This document shows, piece after piece, positions 12,409 to 22,623 of a stretch of DNA of 64,000 nt; position 1 is the first letter of the stretch, and every line of letters begins with the position of its first letter. This DNA comes from Lepidodermella squamata (taxonomy: Eukaryota; Gastrotricha), in the NCBI GenBank assembly GCA_047495785.1, contig JBLDXI010000015.1, positions 930,001 to 994,000 on the forward strand, read 5' to 3'. The position numbers were made by a program, and so were the translations under genes. The notes below the pieces were generated by a model that searched no databases, had not been told where the DNA came from, and saw nothing but the letters and a program-made list of their open reading frames with translations.

Positions 12409-13407
12409 ATTCTCGACGCATGGGAAGATTGGAAAAGAAGTACCTGTTTTTTCCAATCTTCCCAATCATTTGGAAAAGAAGTACCCGTAATCTCAGATTT
12501 TATAAGGCTCAAATAATTGAATAATCAAAGAACTGACAGCCTATTTATTCATAAACCAGATTCTTTTCTATTTTGAGAATTATATAAATTATTTCGATAA
12601 ATTGATAAAATGTAATGTTAATCTTCATAATCGGTCAAATAAAATCTGTCAAAATGTAAAAGTTCGCTCTCATTTTTATCTCAGCGCTCAGTTTGAATAA
12701 GCCCACCCTCACAGTAAACTAAGCCGCCTCGATTGCGCAACCATTGTGCGCTAATCGTGAATGTTCGCCCTGAGAGCGTGCCTCGGAATAAAGCCTTGGA
12801 ATTTTTTTCTCCAAAACCCATGATTTTCAAATTTTTTTGCTCATTCCTATAATTGGAAAACGCAGGGAACAGTGCTGAAACTGCGGCACAACCAATTGCT
12901 GTAATCTTGAACATCGCGGCCTTGCCCAGGCTTGCTAGATGAGCTGCTTGCTCATTTTCATCTAAGCTTGTTGAAATTGGCAGTACGATGGGGTATAGGT
13001 AGCGTGGTCTTGGGAGCATTTAATTTGTAAACAGAACCAAGGCCGAAATCGCGAACTTGCTATATCATTTATAATCGACCCAGTGAAGAAGATGCCGGGG
13101 GGATGCCAGGGATTATCCCTACTTCGTCGACCGGGCGTCCCGGGACCGACGCTATCCCTGGCTGGATGATTCAGGTTTCTCCAAAATTTGAGTAACGCCT
13201 GGACCATTCTCAATCCAAGTAACGTAAAAATACCGCCAGCTAAGCTTTCTTCGCTCGCTATAATGGTTATGTTCAATGAATAGTGGTCTGCCAATGGAAA
13301 AATCGACTGAAACTAAGAGGCACAAGCAGCCTTTCGCGTGAAGGGGCGGATTAAAATGGATTAGTGCGTCGTTGACGCAATGAGTGAGTCGTTATTTAAT
13401 TTTGGGG
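12359..13407. other. Intergenic region with a hairpin, no clear gene
   Basis: A perfect 16-bp inverted repeat (12421-12436 and 12449-12464) forms a strong hairpin, and the motif TTGGAAAAGAAGTACC occurs twice. Two short minus-strand reading frames (12681-13019 and 12962-13294) lack a convincing start or family match. Confidence 0.5.
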
Positions 13408-16111
13408 CACATTTCCCCATCCGCCGGTGTTTCCTCCGCGCGCGCACTCCTATTGGCTGGGCCTTGTTGCGCAACAACTACGATAATTACAGCCTTCGTG
13501 CGCGCGCGCACGGACGAGAGCAAAGACGACTGCGCCCTGCGCTGAGTCAGCGAAATGCTTTCAAGAAAATAAAAATTTATTTATTTATTTATTTGAAAGC
13601 TCATACGCCCAAGAGAGGGCAGCTTGACAATGTTAAGGAAAACAACATATAATTGCAGGACAAGTTCAGATTATAGGACAGGAAAGGTGTAGTAGGAGAA
13701 AACAAAGTTATAGATCAGACACTCGATCAATTATGTTCTGATGTAACTGAGCAACAAAATCGCAACAAGAATCGTTAAGTATAGCAAAGCAGTATAAACT
13801 GTAATCATAAAAATAAAATCACAAATTTGATGATATTTCATCTCAAGCATAACCAGAACAAGGCCTCCGCTAATTTTTATTCAACTTTAATTTCCCAGCA
13901 TTGGTAGAGTAACAATGATTGTACACAGCTTCGCGGCATTCCTTGGCCGATGCTGCTTGATGAGCTTCGGTCGGCAGCACGTTCCACCAGTCCGGCCCGC
14001 GATAGCTCAAGCTTAGCGTACCGCGTTCCTTTTTGAAAGTTGGTTTGAACATTGGTTCAGAGCGGCGAACATCGTAGGTACTGATTTCGTTTAGCCGGAA
14101 CAATGTTTGCATCGCTACTGGTGCTTGATGGTGTAAGCAGCTCCAAATCATAGTTGCAAGGTGAATAGCGTGTTTTTGATTGACGTCGACCCAACCAAGA
14201 CGGCGTCTCAACGGTTCAGGGTCGGCCAAGGGATGTGCCCCGCAAATGGCACGCACGGCTCGGTCTTGTGTTGACTGAAGTTTAGCCAGATTTGTCGGTG
14301 CTGCTTGGCCTAATGTGATGTCGCCGTAGTTCAAATGGCTGAATACCAATCCGTTCGCCATCATTATTGCCGTTCTGCGATCCACAAACTTCGTGGCTAA
14401 TTTCAAAGCATAGAGACCCCTCCTCGCCTTGCTTTTGATGTTTTTTATTTGCTTTTTGAATGTCAGTTTGTCATCGATTATAAATCCAAGGGTGACCATT
14501 TCACTTGAAGCTTTCACAACAGTATCTCCGATAGCGATAGCAAAGTTTGGTGTTGAAGGAATCGCGCATTTCAAAATAAAAAACTGAGATTTCTTCCCGT
14601 TTACCATTAACGAGTTGTTTGCTAGCCAAGAACAGACACGATTCATTTCCTGTTGTAATACTGAGCGCAACTCATTGACGTTCTTGCTCGCAAAATATAC
14701 CGTTATATCGTCAGCGTATTGCTTAATTTTGCAGCGTGTTACGACCGACGGCAACTCGTTGACGTAGACAGTGAACATGAGTGGGCCCAGCACCGACCCT
14801 TGCGGCACTCCATGATGAATCGCTTCGAATGCAGATAACTCGCAGTTCACTTTTGTAGCTTGCCTTCGATCGCTCAGATAATTTCGCAATAGTCGAAGTG
14901 CTGCTTCTGACAGACCGGCGCTGCGAAAGGACTCGATAATACCCTCATGATTTAAGGTATCAAACGCCTTCGATAAATCTATCGAGATTGCGCCGAAAAT
15001 TTTCCCTTCACACATTGCTATTCGCCAGTCCTCCGTGAACTCGGCAACACACGTGTCCGTTGCGTGTCTCTCGCGAAAACCGTGCTGAGCTGGCGAAAGG
15101 AACTTTGAGAGATGAATCTTGAGCTGAGCAGCTAAGCAGCGCTCAAACGTACGAGCAACTGGGGATATTATCGAAATTGGCCGATAGTTGCCAACATCCA
15201 GTCGATTGCCAGACTTATGAAGCGGGCTAACAATTGACGCCTTCCAATCATCAATAAAGATGCCTTCAGAAATCGCTAAATTGAAAAGTTGAACCAAATA
15301 CGGGGCAATTGTCGGTTTTGCAAGTTTCAGTATACTTTCTGGAATTCCGTCAAAACTTAATTAAGGCAGATTTTGTTGTCAAAAAACATGACAAAATTTG
15401 GATTATCATGTATTTTGTTCTTATCGATTTAACTGAAAGTAGAAAATAGTGCGCGCGCAAAATTCAAATTTTACCTAACAAATTCCGAAAGCGCGCACCG
15501 ATGGCACGAGCTATTTTCGGTGAATTTGGGTTAATTTCATCAAAATATAGCTGGAGACTCTAGCCATTTGATTATTTTCGCGCTACATTGAATTGATTGA
15601 AAAACGCTTCTTGCCCTTTAAAGTTTGTGCGTTTGAAAAGTTACCGCTCATTACCGGAGCCGCTTATAATAGTATGAAGCGGATGTAAAAATTCCTTGGA
15701 ATGATCAAAACGCGAGCGCTGCTAAAAATGTAGAAAAATTGCGATTTCATAAAATCGACATAATATCATGATGAATCATGGTGGCGCGATTTTATTTAGC
15801 CTGCAAATATTTATGAGCGCCTTGTTGATCGTAAGGCATCATTATTTCTCGCATATCTTCTTAATTTGCAATTTCTTGAAATTGGTACTAATTGAAAAAT
15901 GTACTCCCGATGCGCGCGCTTCACATGATATACTGGGCTTGTTTAATTCTGGCTAGCTGTCTTGTGGTTTTCTTGTGATTTTGCAGAGCGCGCGTAGAAA
16001 GCTGCAATAATTTCTTGCGCAATAAATGCGCGCGACGTGCGTTACGCGTAAATTTAACCAACCAATAGGAATGCGCGCGTGGAGGAAACACCGGCGGATG
16101 GGGAAATGTGC
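13408..16111. mobile_element. Possible DNA transposon with long inverted ends, split by a LINE
   Basis: The sequence 13408-13461 is repeated inverted at 16058-16111 with about three mismatches over 54 bp. Weaker inverted similarity continues inward to about 13511 and 15986. The ends are GC-rich with many CGCG steps and an ATTGG/CCAAT box. The interior holds a truncated LINE and no transposase. No target-site duplication was recognised, so it could also be an inverted duplication around the LINE. Confidence 0.5.
13571..15357 (-). mobile_element. 5'-truncated non-LTR retrotransposon (LINE) with RT fragment
   Basis: The minus strand 15297-13870 encodes about 475 residues of a non-LTR reverse transcriptase. 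Clear RT motifs are present: NYRPISII, GFRERHATD, AISIDLSKAFDTLNHEG, HGVPQGSVLGPLMF and the catalytic QYADDITVYF. The frame opens with SFDGIPE just after a stop at about 15357, so the endonuclease and early RT are missing, as expected for a 5'-truncated insertion. The RT frame itself is open. The 3' end is a (TAAA)n-type tail (seen as TTTATTTATTT at about 13576-13594). It resembles the CR1/L2/Jockey group; the exact clade cannot be set by eye. Confidence 0.85.
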
Positions 16112-17124
16112 AAATTTGGGCGACACAAATGGGGCGAACTTTTATTGGGCGCTTTTCCTTCCCATGGGATAGGACAATTTTCCATTTTCTCGCCACTGAC
16201 ATTCGAGAGCTCATTCATAAGGGTTCGGACTGTTGATAGTCAAGATAAGAGCCCGGCGAACGGTGAACTGCTTGGTCAAGGAATAATAGGGTCAGGCTAC
16301 CGAAATCTGCATAAAGAATCTCCACTTTTTCAAACGCTTGTCATTCCATAACCATGAGGTTCTCCGGGCTCATATTTTGACTTAAACAGTCAGAACCCAT
16401 TTCAGTAAGCTCATGAGCCAATTCATCACCGTTAGCGAGCCATTGTTGCTTGTTGCTAAACGTAAAAAAATGCAAAAATTCAAAATCGCTCGAGGGTGCG
16501 TAAAAGCTTCAATTCCGAACCTGAACTGCATACTCACTCAATTAGGGCGATTTCGGACCACCAATTTTGCGAATTGTACTTAGAAACAGGATGAAGAACG
16601 TGCTTTGAACAGAAACAGTGTGAGCAAAACACATAGTGACTTTTGATCGCATTGTGATGATTTGCACTATCCCGGTACAGTCTAACTATGGAATACTACA
16701 TCATAATTCATAGAAAACCAGGAAGGTTGACAAATGACGTTCTGTGGCTATATTCAGATTCAGCAGAATGACATTAGGTGACGTACGAAAAATCACAGCA
16801 AGATTCGCTTTTGCCTGCATTCGGCGCTAGAGTTTGGCTAGGAGTTTGGCAAGGGTTATTATACCACCATTACTTTCAACCTTTCGATTTTGATGCTTCT
16901 TTCGCTGTCTGATTATTTGAAAGGTTCCAACTTCCAACTTGTTAAGCATACTTTATTTATATAAATCCAAGAAGTCTGAAGCTAATAGGATCAAGATTGA
17001 GCGAGTATGCAGTTTAGGTTCTAATCTAATTTTGCTAATCATGCTACTTTTCAGCTGAGCTGTCCTACACCCCTTAAATATAAATGCTCGTAAATGAATG
17101 AATAATAGATAAATAAGTCCCGAT
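16112..17124. other. Intergenic region 16.1-17.1 kb
   Basis: No gene, RNA or clear repeat was recognised here. Confidence 0.4.
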
Positions 17125-17486
17125 GTTACCTTGGATCTAGACATTATCTGACGGAGGACGAATTCCACTGCGAATTGGCTAAAATTCAAAACTATTGCAA
17201 TAACGTCAGCGATTCTGATACTGGTCGCGTGTCTCGCATCAAAGAGAATCCACTAGTATTTCAATTTGTAAATTAAAAATATTAAGAACAGAAGTTACCT
17301 TGGATCTAGACATCAGCAGAAAGAGGGCGAACTCAACTGCGAAATTTCAAATCACCCAAATTTTTGCACTAGTTTTTAATTTGGATGATTCAAATACTGG
17401 TCGCGTGCCACGCATCAGAGACGCATCAGCAGTAGTGTTTAAGAATGAATGAGGCGTGATAATATCGTGAAAAAAGTTATCAAGAA
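17125..17486 (+). promoter_or_regulatory. Duplicated upstream element of the 17.5-kb gene
   Basis: GTTACCTTGGATCTAGACAT occurs at 17125 and again at 17294, and ACTGGTCGCGTG occurs near 17219 and 17395. This shows an imperfect tandem duplication of about 170 bp. The downstream copy (GATTCAAATACTGGTCGCGT from 17387, and GGCGTGATAATATCGT near 17451) lies 100 bp before the ATG, as upstream of 8366. Confidence 0.65.
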
Positions 17487-18338
17487 ATGAACAGAATCTT
17501 TACTTTTCTAATCATATCTCTGGTTGGTTTGGTCGAAGCAAGCACAAATTGTCAATCTGAATTGACTAATTCAGCCACGTTCAAAAAGTGGTGCCAGATC
17601 GACACGAAAACACGCTTTCCGCATGTTTCTAAACAACATGTCTACTTCGAAGCAACACAGGTATCGTGCTCGATATTGGAATGCGAGGGTGAGCAGTACT
17701 TTGATGCCGAAACTTGCTCTTGTCGCTGCGCCGGAACCGAAGGTGACATTGACCGGTCGACGTCCTGCCAACAGAAGTATTTCAACTCTCGGATAGCGAC
17801 CGTCAACTACTACGAATTGACCGCCGATGGCTGTCTGGCCCCTAGAACGTGCTCGAGCCCCCTGCAGGTCTTCAATTTCCAAACCTGCGCATGCGGCTGC
17901 TCGACGACTTGCAACAACTACAATGAGTATCTCGTTCAGGCAAACTGTTCATGCGTGTGCGGCGCACAGCCAGCAAAATTCAGCAGTAGTTCCGCTAAGT
18001 GCACGAGTAAAGACGGGATAACCCGATACGTTTCAACTAAAGAAGAATCCACGTACTTCAAGGTGACCCGAAACAATTGCGTCTACTCGGATAAATGCCG
18101 AGTGGGCGTTTTGCAAACGGACAGCCGTTGTGACTGCGCGTGCCCGTCTGGCTCATCTGAGGAGTATAAATTCGGAAACGATATCGGGCGAGATTACACT
18201 TTTTGCGACAATGTGCTTCACTTCGCATCGGCAAGCTCAGCGTACAATTACTACATAAGCAAGTTCAGTGGCTGCTATTCGCTGGAAGCTTGCGACCCAG
18301 GCCAGAAATATCATACTGGCGAATGTGGCTGCCGCTGA
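17487..18338 (+). CDS. Secreted cysteine-repeat protein, 5 modules, single exon
   Basis: Paralog of 8366 and 19126, with 283 residues and a signal peptide (hydrophobic IFTFLIISLVGLVEA). The first module carries the family start (CQSEL...FKKWCQ) and ends CSCRC. The next four end CACGC, CSCVC, CDCAC and CGCR. The intron found in the two paralogs is absent and so are the two modules around it. The reading switches straight from module 1 (CAGT) to the segment shared with the 10.4-kb gene. This suggests a deletion, or import of the 3' part. The protein is probably secreted; its function is unknown. Confidence 0.78.
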   Translation: MNRIFTFLIISLVGLVEASTNCQSELTNSATFKKWCQIDTKTRFPHVSKQHVYFEATQVSCSILECEGEQYFDAETCSCRCAGTEGDIDRSTSCQQKYFNSRIATVNYYELTADGCLAPRTCSSPLQVFNFQTCACGCSTTCNNYNEYLVQANCSCVCGAQPAKFSSSSAKCTSKDGITRYVSTKEESTYFKVTRNNCVYSDKCRVGVLQTDSRCDCACPSGSSEEYKFGNDIGRDYTFCDNVLHFASASSAYNYYISKFSGCYSLEACDPGQKYHTGECGCR

Positions 18339-18388
18339 GATTTACTAGCCAGCTTTTGATTAACATTTTTTCGTTCTGCTTTTGTGTA

Positions 18389-19125
18389 GGACGAGGAAAA
18401 TCAGGAATCATAAGGATATTCGCAAGATCTAAACTTGCAGTTCAAACATTATATTCACATAAATATAACGTAATGTGATGTATTTATAATAGAATAATAA
18501 AGCTAATTTTGATATACCAGACTTTAACCCTTCTAGTACGAAGTCCCATCACGAAAATAATGTAACATAATGACCTAATGTAGCGCAACATTGGGATGGA
18601 AGACAAGTTGTCATGCAAAAATGCCATAAAATTATAAGAAATACCTCAAAGAGTCCAAGTTTAAAGGATTCAGATTTAATAAACTGCTTAGACCGAAGTT
18701 TCCAGAAGTTAAATTGTTCCGCTTTTAACCTTGTTACACTCAATCTTTTACAAATCTGCTGACTCACAACAGAAAGTCGATACAACATGCCGTAGACGGT
18801 GGGCAAAAATTTTTTGTTTTGAATTGCCAAATAGAATATAACCCTTCTACTAAACAAAGAAAAAAATTGTTGAATAAATGCTCAGTTAGATTCAGATTTT
18901 GGTTGTCGTTTGTCGTCGATTGCTGATATGAATTAACGCAAATGATGCAGTTTCCTTCTATTTTCTTCCTATTCGTAGCGATTAGCGCGATTAGTGAACT
19001 AATGCAAATGGCTGCGAGCCCTTTTATCTAGGTTAAGATTTCAGATTTAAAATAAAATACAAAATACGATTAGGCACACGCCGTGACCACTAACTGCGTG
19101 ATTATTTTATTTCATGAATTGAAAA
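18389..19125. other. Intergenic region 18.4-19.1 kb
   Basis: AT-rich spacer; no gene recognised. The last 60 bp contain GCGTGATTATTTT, weakly like block 2 of the shared upstream element. Confidence 0.35.
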
Positions 19126-20408
19126 ATGAATGATTTATGCTTTTGGCCTGTTTACAACACAATAATCATTCTCCTTGCTAAGAGTGTTCTCGCATCAGTT
19201 TCCACATGTGAAGCAGAACTAGTGAAGAACGCGAATTTCAAGAATTGGTGCCGAACTTCCACCAGGACGCGATACCAGCACGCCACGATTTCCCAATCGT
19301 TTTACGAAGTTACAACGTCCTCTTGCGTCAATGCGAAATGCGATGGCGAGAAGTACTTTGACACGAAACAATGTGATTGCCGTTGTTTAGCGAAGCCCCG
19401 CAATCCGTGCCCGGAGAACCAAGAATTTCTATACGTCGAGAATCAACAGTTCTGCAAATGTGTTTGCAAGCAGCCACCCGATGAAGTGAAATCACTTTGT
19501 GGAACCGACCGACTTAGCCACTTCAACGATACCACTCTCTATTTCCAGGTAAGAATGGCATCACCGGGCATCTATGTTTCAAGCCGTGTTGTTTCATCAT
19601 TCGAATCTTTCACTTTCAGATAGATGCCAATGATTGTGTAGCGCAAGTGGCCACAAAATGTCCTCAGGGTGTTCTCACCAGTTCGGGGAACCAATGCACA
19701 TGTGCTTGCCCAGCCGGTTCGCAGGTTGAGCCGACGATTGACTCGAGCAGAACGTGCCAAGGGAAATATTTCGCCTCGACAACGTCACCCGCCCAATCGA
19801 ACAGTTACCTCGAGTTGGTGATCAACAAATGCTACAAGACGCGGACGTGCGACAATGCGAAGGACTACTTTGACTTTACAACCTGTAAATGTCAATGTCC
19901 TCCTGAGAAGTGCACTAACCCGTTTCATGTTTTCAACAACCAAACCTGCACTTGTGTTTGCCCACCAGCGAATTGCGACATGTTTAGCGAGGTGTTCATT
20001 TCATCTAACTGCTCGTGCGTCTGTATAGAAAAGCCGTCTGGGTTCAGCAGTTCAGCAGCGAAATGCACCGACTCCGATGGCTTAGTTCGATACGTTTCAA
20101 CGTCTTCAAATTCGCGTCCTCAATATATTCAGGAGACGAGCAACAAGTGTCTTTTCGCGATTCAATGCAGTTCCGGAACATTTATACCGGACAATAAATG
20201 CGGTTGCAGGTGCCCTGATGGCATTCTAGAAGAGTCAACCGTTAATAACGATTTTAGGCCAGAAGCGACTCTCTGTGGTGACACATTCTACATTCCGTCG
20301 CGAGGGTCTTCGAGCAAGTATTACGTCCAAAAATTTGTCGGATGCTGGGAGAGCAAAACTTGTCCGGATAGCAAGAACTACTACACTGAAGATTGCAGCT
20401 GTCGCTGA
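19126..20408 (+). CDS. Secreted cysteine-repeat protein, about 8 modules
   Basis: Exon 1 is 19126-19548 and exon 2 is 19620-20408, separated by a 71-bp phase-0 GT-AG intron at the position used in the 8366 gene. The product is about 403 residues with an N-terminal hydrophobic signal segment and the family start CEAEL...FKNWCR. About eight modules end CDCRC, CKCVC, CTCAC, CKCQC, CTCVC, CSCVC, CGCRC and CSCR. Several N-x-S/T sites suggest N-glycosylation. Secreted and disulfide-rich; the role is unknown. Confidence 0.78.
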
Positions 20409-21281
20409 GAGCAGCCATGGGAGGTTTTAAATGAACTGCTCTTTGAGCCATGACTAAAAATGTTGATGATGTGTGATGAGCTATGATTAATTCTAGTCTG
20501 AAATAAAATGTCAGGGGGTTACAGTCACTTTATTGCCGGGCCTTGTCCAGGGCCTCGAGCTATCCATATTATTTTGACAACTTTACCTTAATCTTCGAAA
20601 TTATGGCTTCTATTTTTCATTATATCGCCGGGTGATAAAACATGTTTCGCAGATAAGAAGCAACGAGATTAGAATTACCGCAAAATGCCCCTGTGAAATA
20701 TTCCAGCACCGGCTGAATTTAGGGTGTAGCCCTCAATTCCAAATATCAGATGATTTTTCTGTTTTTCTGAGTGCGTTTTTCTGTCATCTTAAGCTCTATA
20801 CGCGATATAGGTTATGTAACGAATTCCTCGAGCAAGCCTAACTTTCCTTGAATTTCTGTTCGACATGTAAAACAATTTAAAACTCTTTACTCGAATCCAG
20901 CAAACTCGAATTATTTCTGTTGGTATTTTTGACCGAGTCCTGTTTTTCGCATCTATACTAAGCCAGAGAAATGTTATAACATGTTAGAACATTTTATAAT
21001 ATGTGAGGATAGTTTTAAATTTTTTATAAGTACACTACACATCAGTTACAAGGAAATGTTGAAGATGATGCAAATTTGTACCCTTCCTTGGTACAATGGG
21101 AAGTTTTATTGAAACGCGCACAAATTTATATTTTTCTCAAACTTACTCACACATTATACCATGCAACTGATTACGTCACTCTTATAAGAATCAAAATTTT
21201 CAAAATTTCTCTCGTCAAAATAACTTCCAAATGTAAGCATTGTTACTATTAACCCATTTAGGCATTTTTTCGAACTTTGAG
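20409..21281. other. Intergenic region 20.4-21.3 kb
   Basis: No gene seen. An AATAAAAT polyadenylation-like signal lies near 20500. A TTTAG|G acceptor-like site just before the next ATG (about 21261) might serve a leader intron or a trans-spliced leader. Confidence 0.4.
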
Positions 21282-22550
21282 ATGGAAAGACTTGCTATAT
21301 CCATCGCTATCGTATTTGTGGCGTCAGTAGCTAGCCAACCTATTCCCGACTCGGATTGGTCTTCGAGTGGCGGAAGCTTGGAACACACTGGCTACAAACC
21401 ATCAACACTCTACAATGCCGACAACGGATTCTTCCTTCGCTGGACAAACACGAGCGACAAAGCTGCAGTAGCGTCGAACATCCTGGTTTCAGATGGCTAC
21501 GTCATTGCAACACTGATAAGTCCAAATAACCAGCCATTTATTCGGCTTTACAATGAATCTAACGGGGCTGTTATTCGAAATAGTGCCGAAATTCCATCGA
21601 AAAGTTGTTCGAAATTGGTACTCAGTATGGCTGCTGATCAATTGATTATGCTGAGCTGTGCGGATAAATCCTCTGAACAGGCAGAAATTTACGTGCTAGA
21701 CACTGGAACTCTCAGCCTTCTGGGCCGAACTGTTGGCGATGGACATCCTGCTTACAACGAAATCTATGGCCCTGTTGTGATTTTCCAGCCCAAGTTCTAC
21801 GCCTGGTACTTCGCAACCTACAACCCTGACTCATTTACGATCTACAGCATTAACGATAGCGGAGAATTAGCCTTCAACGTTTCAATGACTCGGAAATATT
21901 TCGCATGCCGAAACTTTTTAATGACTCAGTACGATAACAAGCGAATTTTCTTCGCGGCTGAGACTGTCGGTGAGTTGGATATTAACAACGGAAATGTAAC
22001 TTGGACAGTTCCAGATGGTACAACTCGTTGCCCCATGCAAGATAGCAATTTTCCAGTGATGTTCACCCCCGTGATAGCTAACGATATTCTCATCGTTGTA
22101 AGCTTCAACTCGACAAGACCTGGTTTCATGTACCTAGCAGGTTACAGCATCGCAAATGGTCGAAATTCGCTGATCTGGAAGAGCGATTACTGCCCATTTG
22201 ACTCGAGCTTGATTGACGTAACCCCGGCAGTGGATTCAGCAAGTGGGGCTGTCTTCCAGGTGTGTTCCGGTGGTTTTTTACGAGCGATTTTCATCGAAAA
22301 TGGCTTGCTAATGTCCGTATATCATCCGTGCCAAAAGTGCTTCGGTCAACCTATTGTTGTTGTGGATTACATGTTTGTAATGTCGAGCGGTCCGGGCAAT
22401 TCGACTCTTTATGTTTTCGAAAAATCATCCCTAGATCCTGCGAAAGCTAGGGTTGGCACGTATGCAACAACCATGGCCTACCACGAATCAACAATCTTTA
22501 TCCCTGACGGACCGAATAAGGTGCTTGCTGCTTATCAAGCTAGGCCATGA
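21282..22550 (+). CDS. Secreted PQQ-type beta-propeller protein 1
   Basis: Single-exon gene of about 422 residues with a signal peptide (LAISIAIVFVASVASQ). Right after it comes DSDWSSSGGSLEHTGY, the entry motif of PQQ/quinoprotein-like beta-propellers (W..GG...HTGY). Several blade-like repeats follow. No catalytic dehydrogenase residues are obvious, so a binding or structural role is more likely than enzyme activity. A divergent paralog lies on the opposite strand at 32625-34001. I chose the ATG at 21282 because upstream in-frame codons do not include another ATG and this one starts the signal peptide. Confidence 0.65.
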   Translation: MERLAISIAIVFVASVASQPIPDSDWSSSGGSLEHTGYKPSTLYNADNGFFLRWTNTSDKAAVASNILVSDGYVIATLISPNNQPFIRLYNESNGAVIRNSAEIPSKSCSKLVLSMAADQLIMLSCADKSSEQAEIYVLDTGTLSLLGRTVGDGHPAYNEIYGPVVIFQPKFYAWYFATYNPDSFTIYSINDSGELAFNVSMTRKYFACRNFLMTQYDNKRIFFAAETVGELDINNGNVTWTVPDGTTRCPMQDSNFPVMFTPVIANDILIVVSFNSTRPGFMYLAGYSIANGRNSLIWKSDYCPFDSSLIDVTPAVDSASGAVFQVCSGGFLRAIFIENGLLMSVYHPCQKCFGQPIVVVDYMFVMSSGPGNSTLYVFEKSSLDPAKARVGTYATTMAYHESTIFIPDGPNKVLAAYQARP

Positions 22551-22623
22551 ACAAATGCGAGAATAAAAAAGCTGCCTTAAAATATTTAATCATGACTTTT
22601 TGTAACTTGATGTGGGGTGGAAA

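Noticed and set aside
12681-13294. Two minus-strand frames of about 110 codons that might form a small gene
   Set aside because: Start codons and splice sites are poor, and no family pattern is visible.
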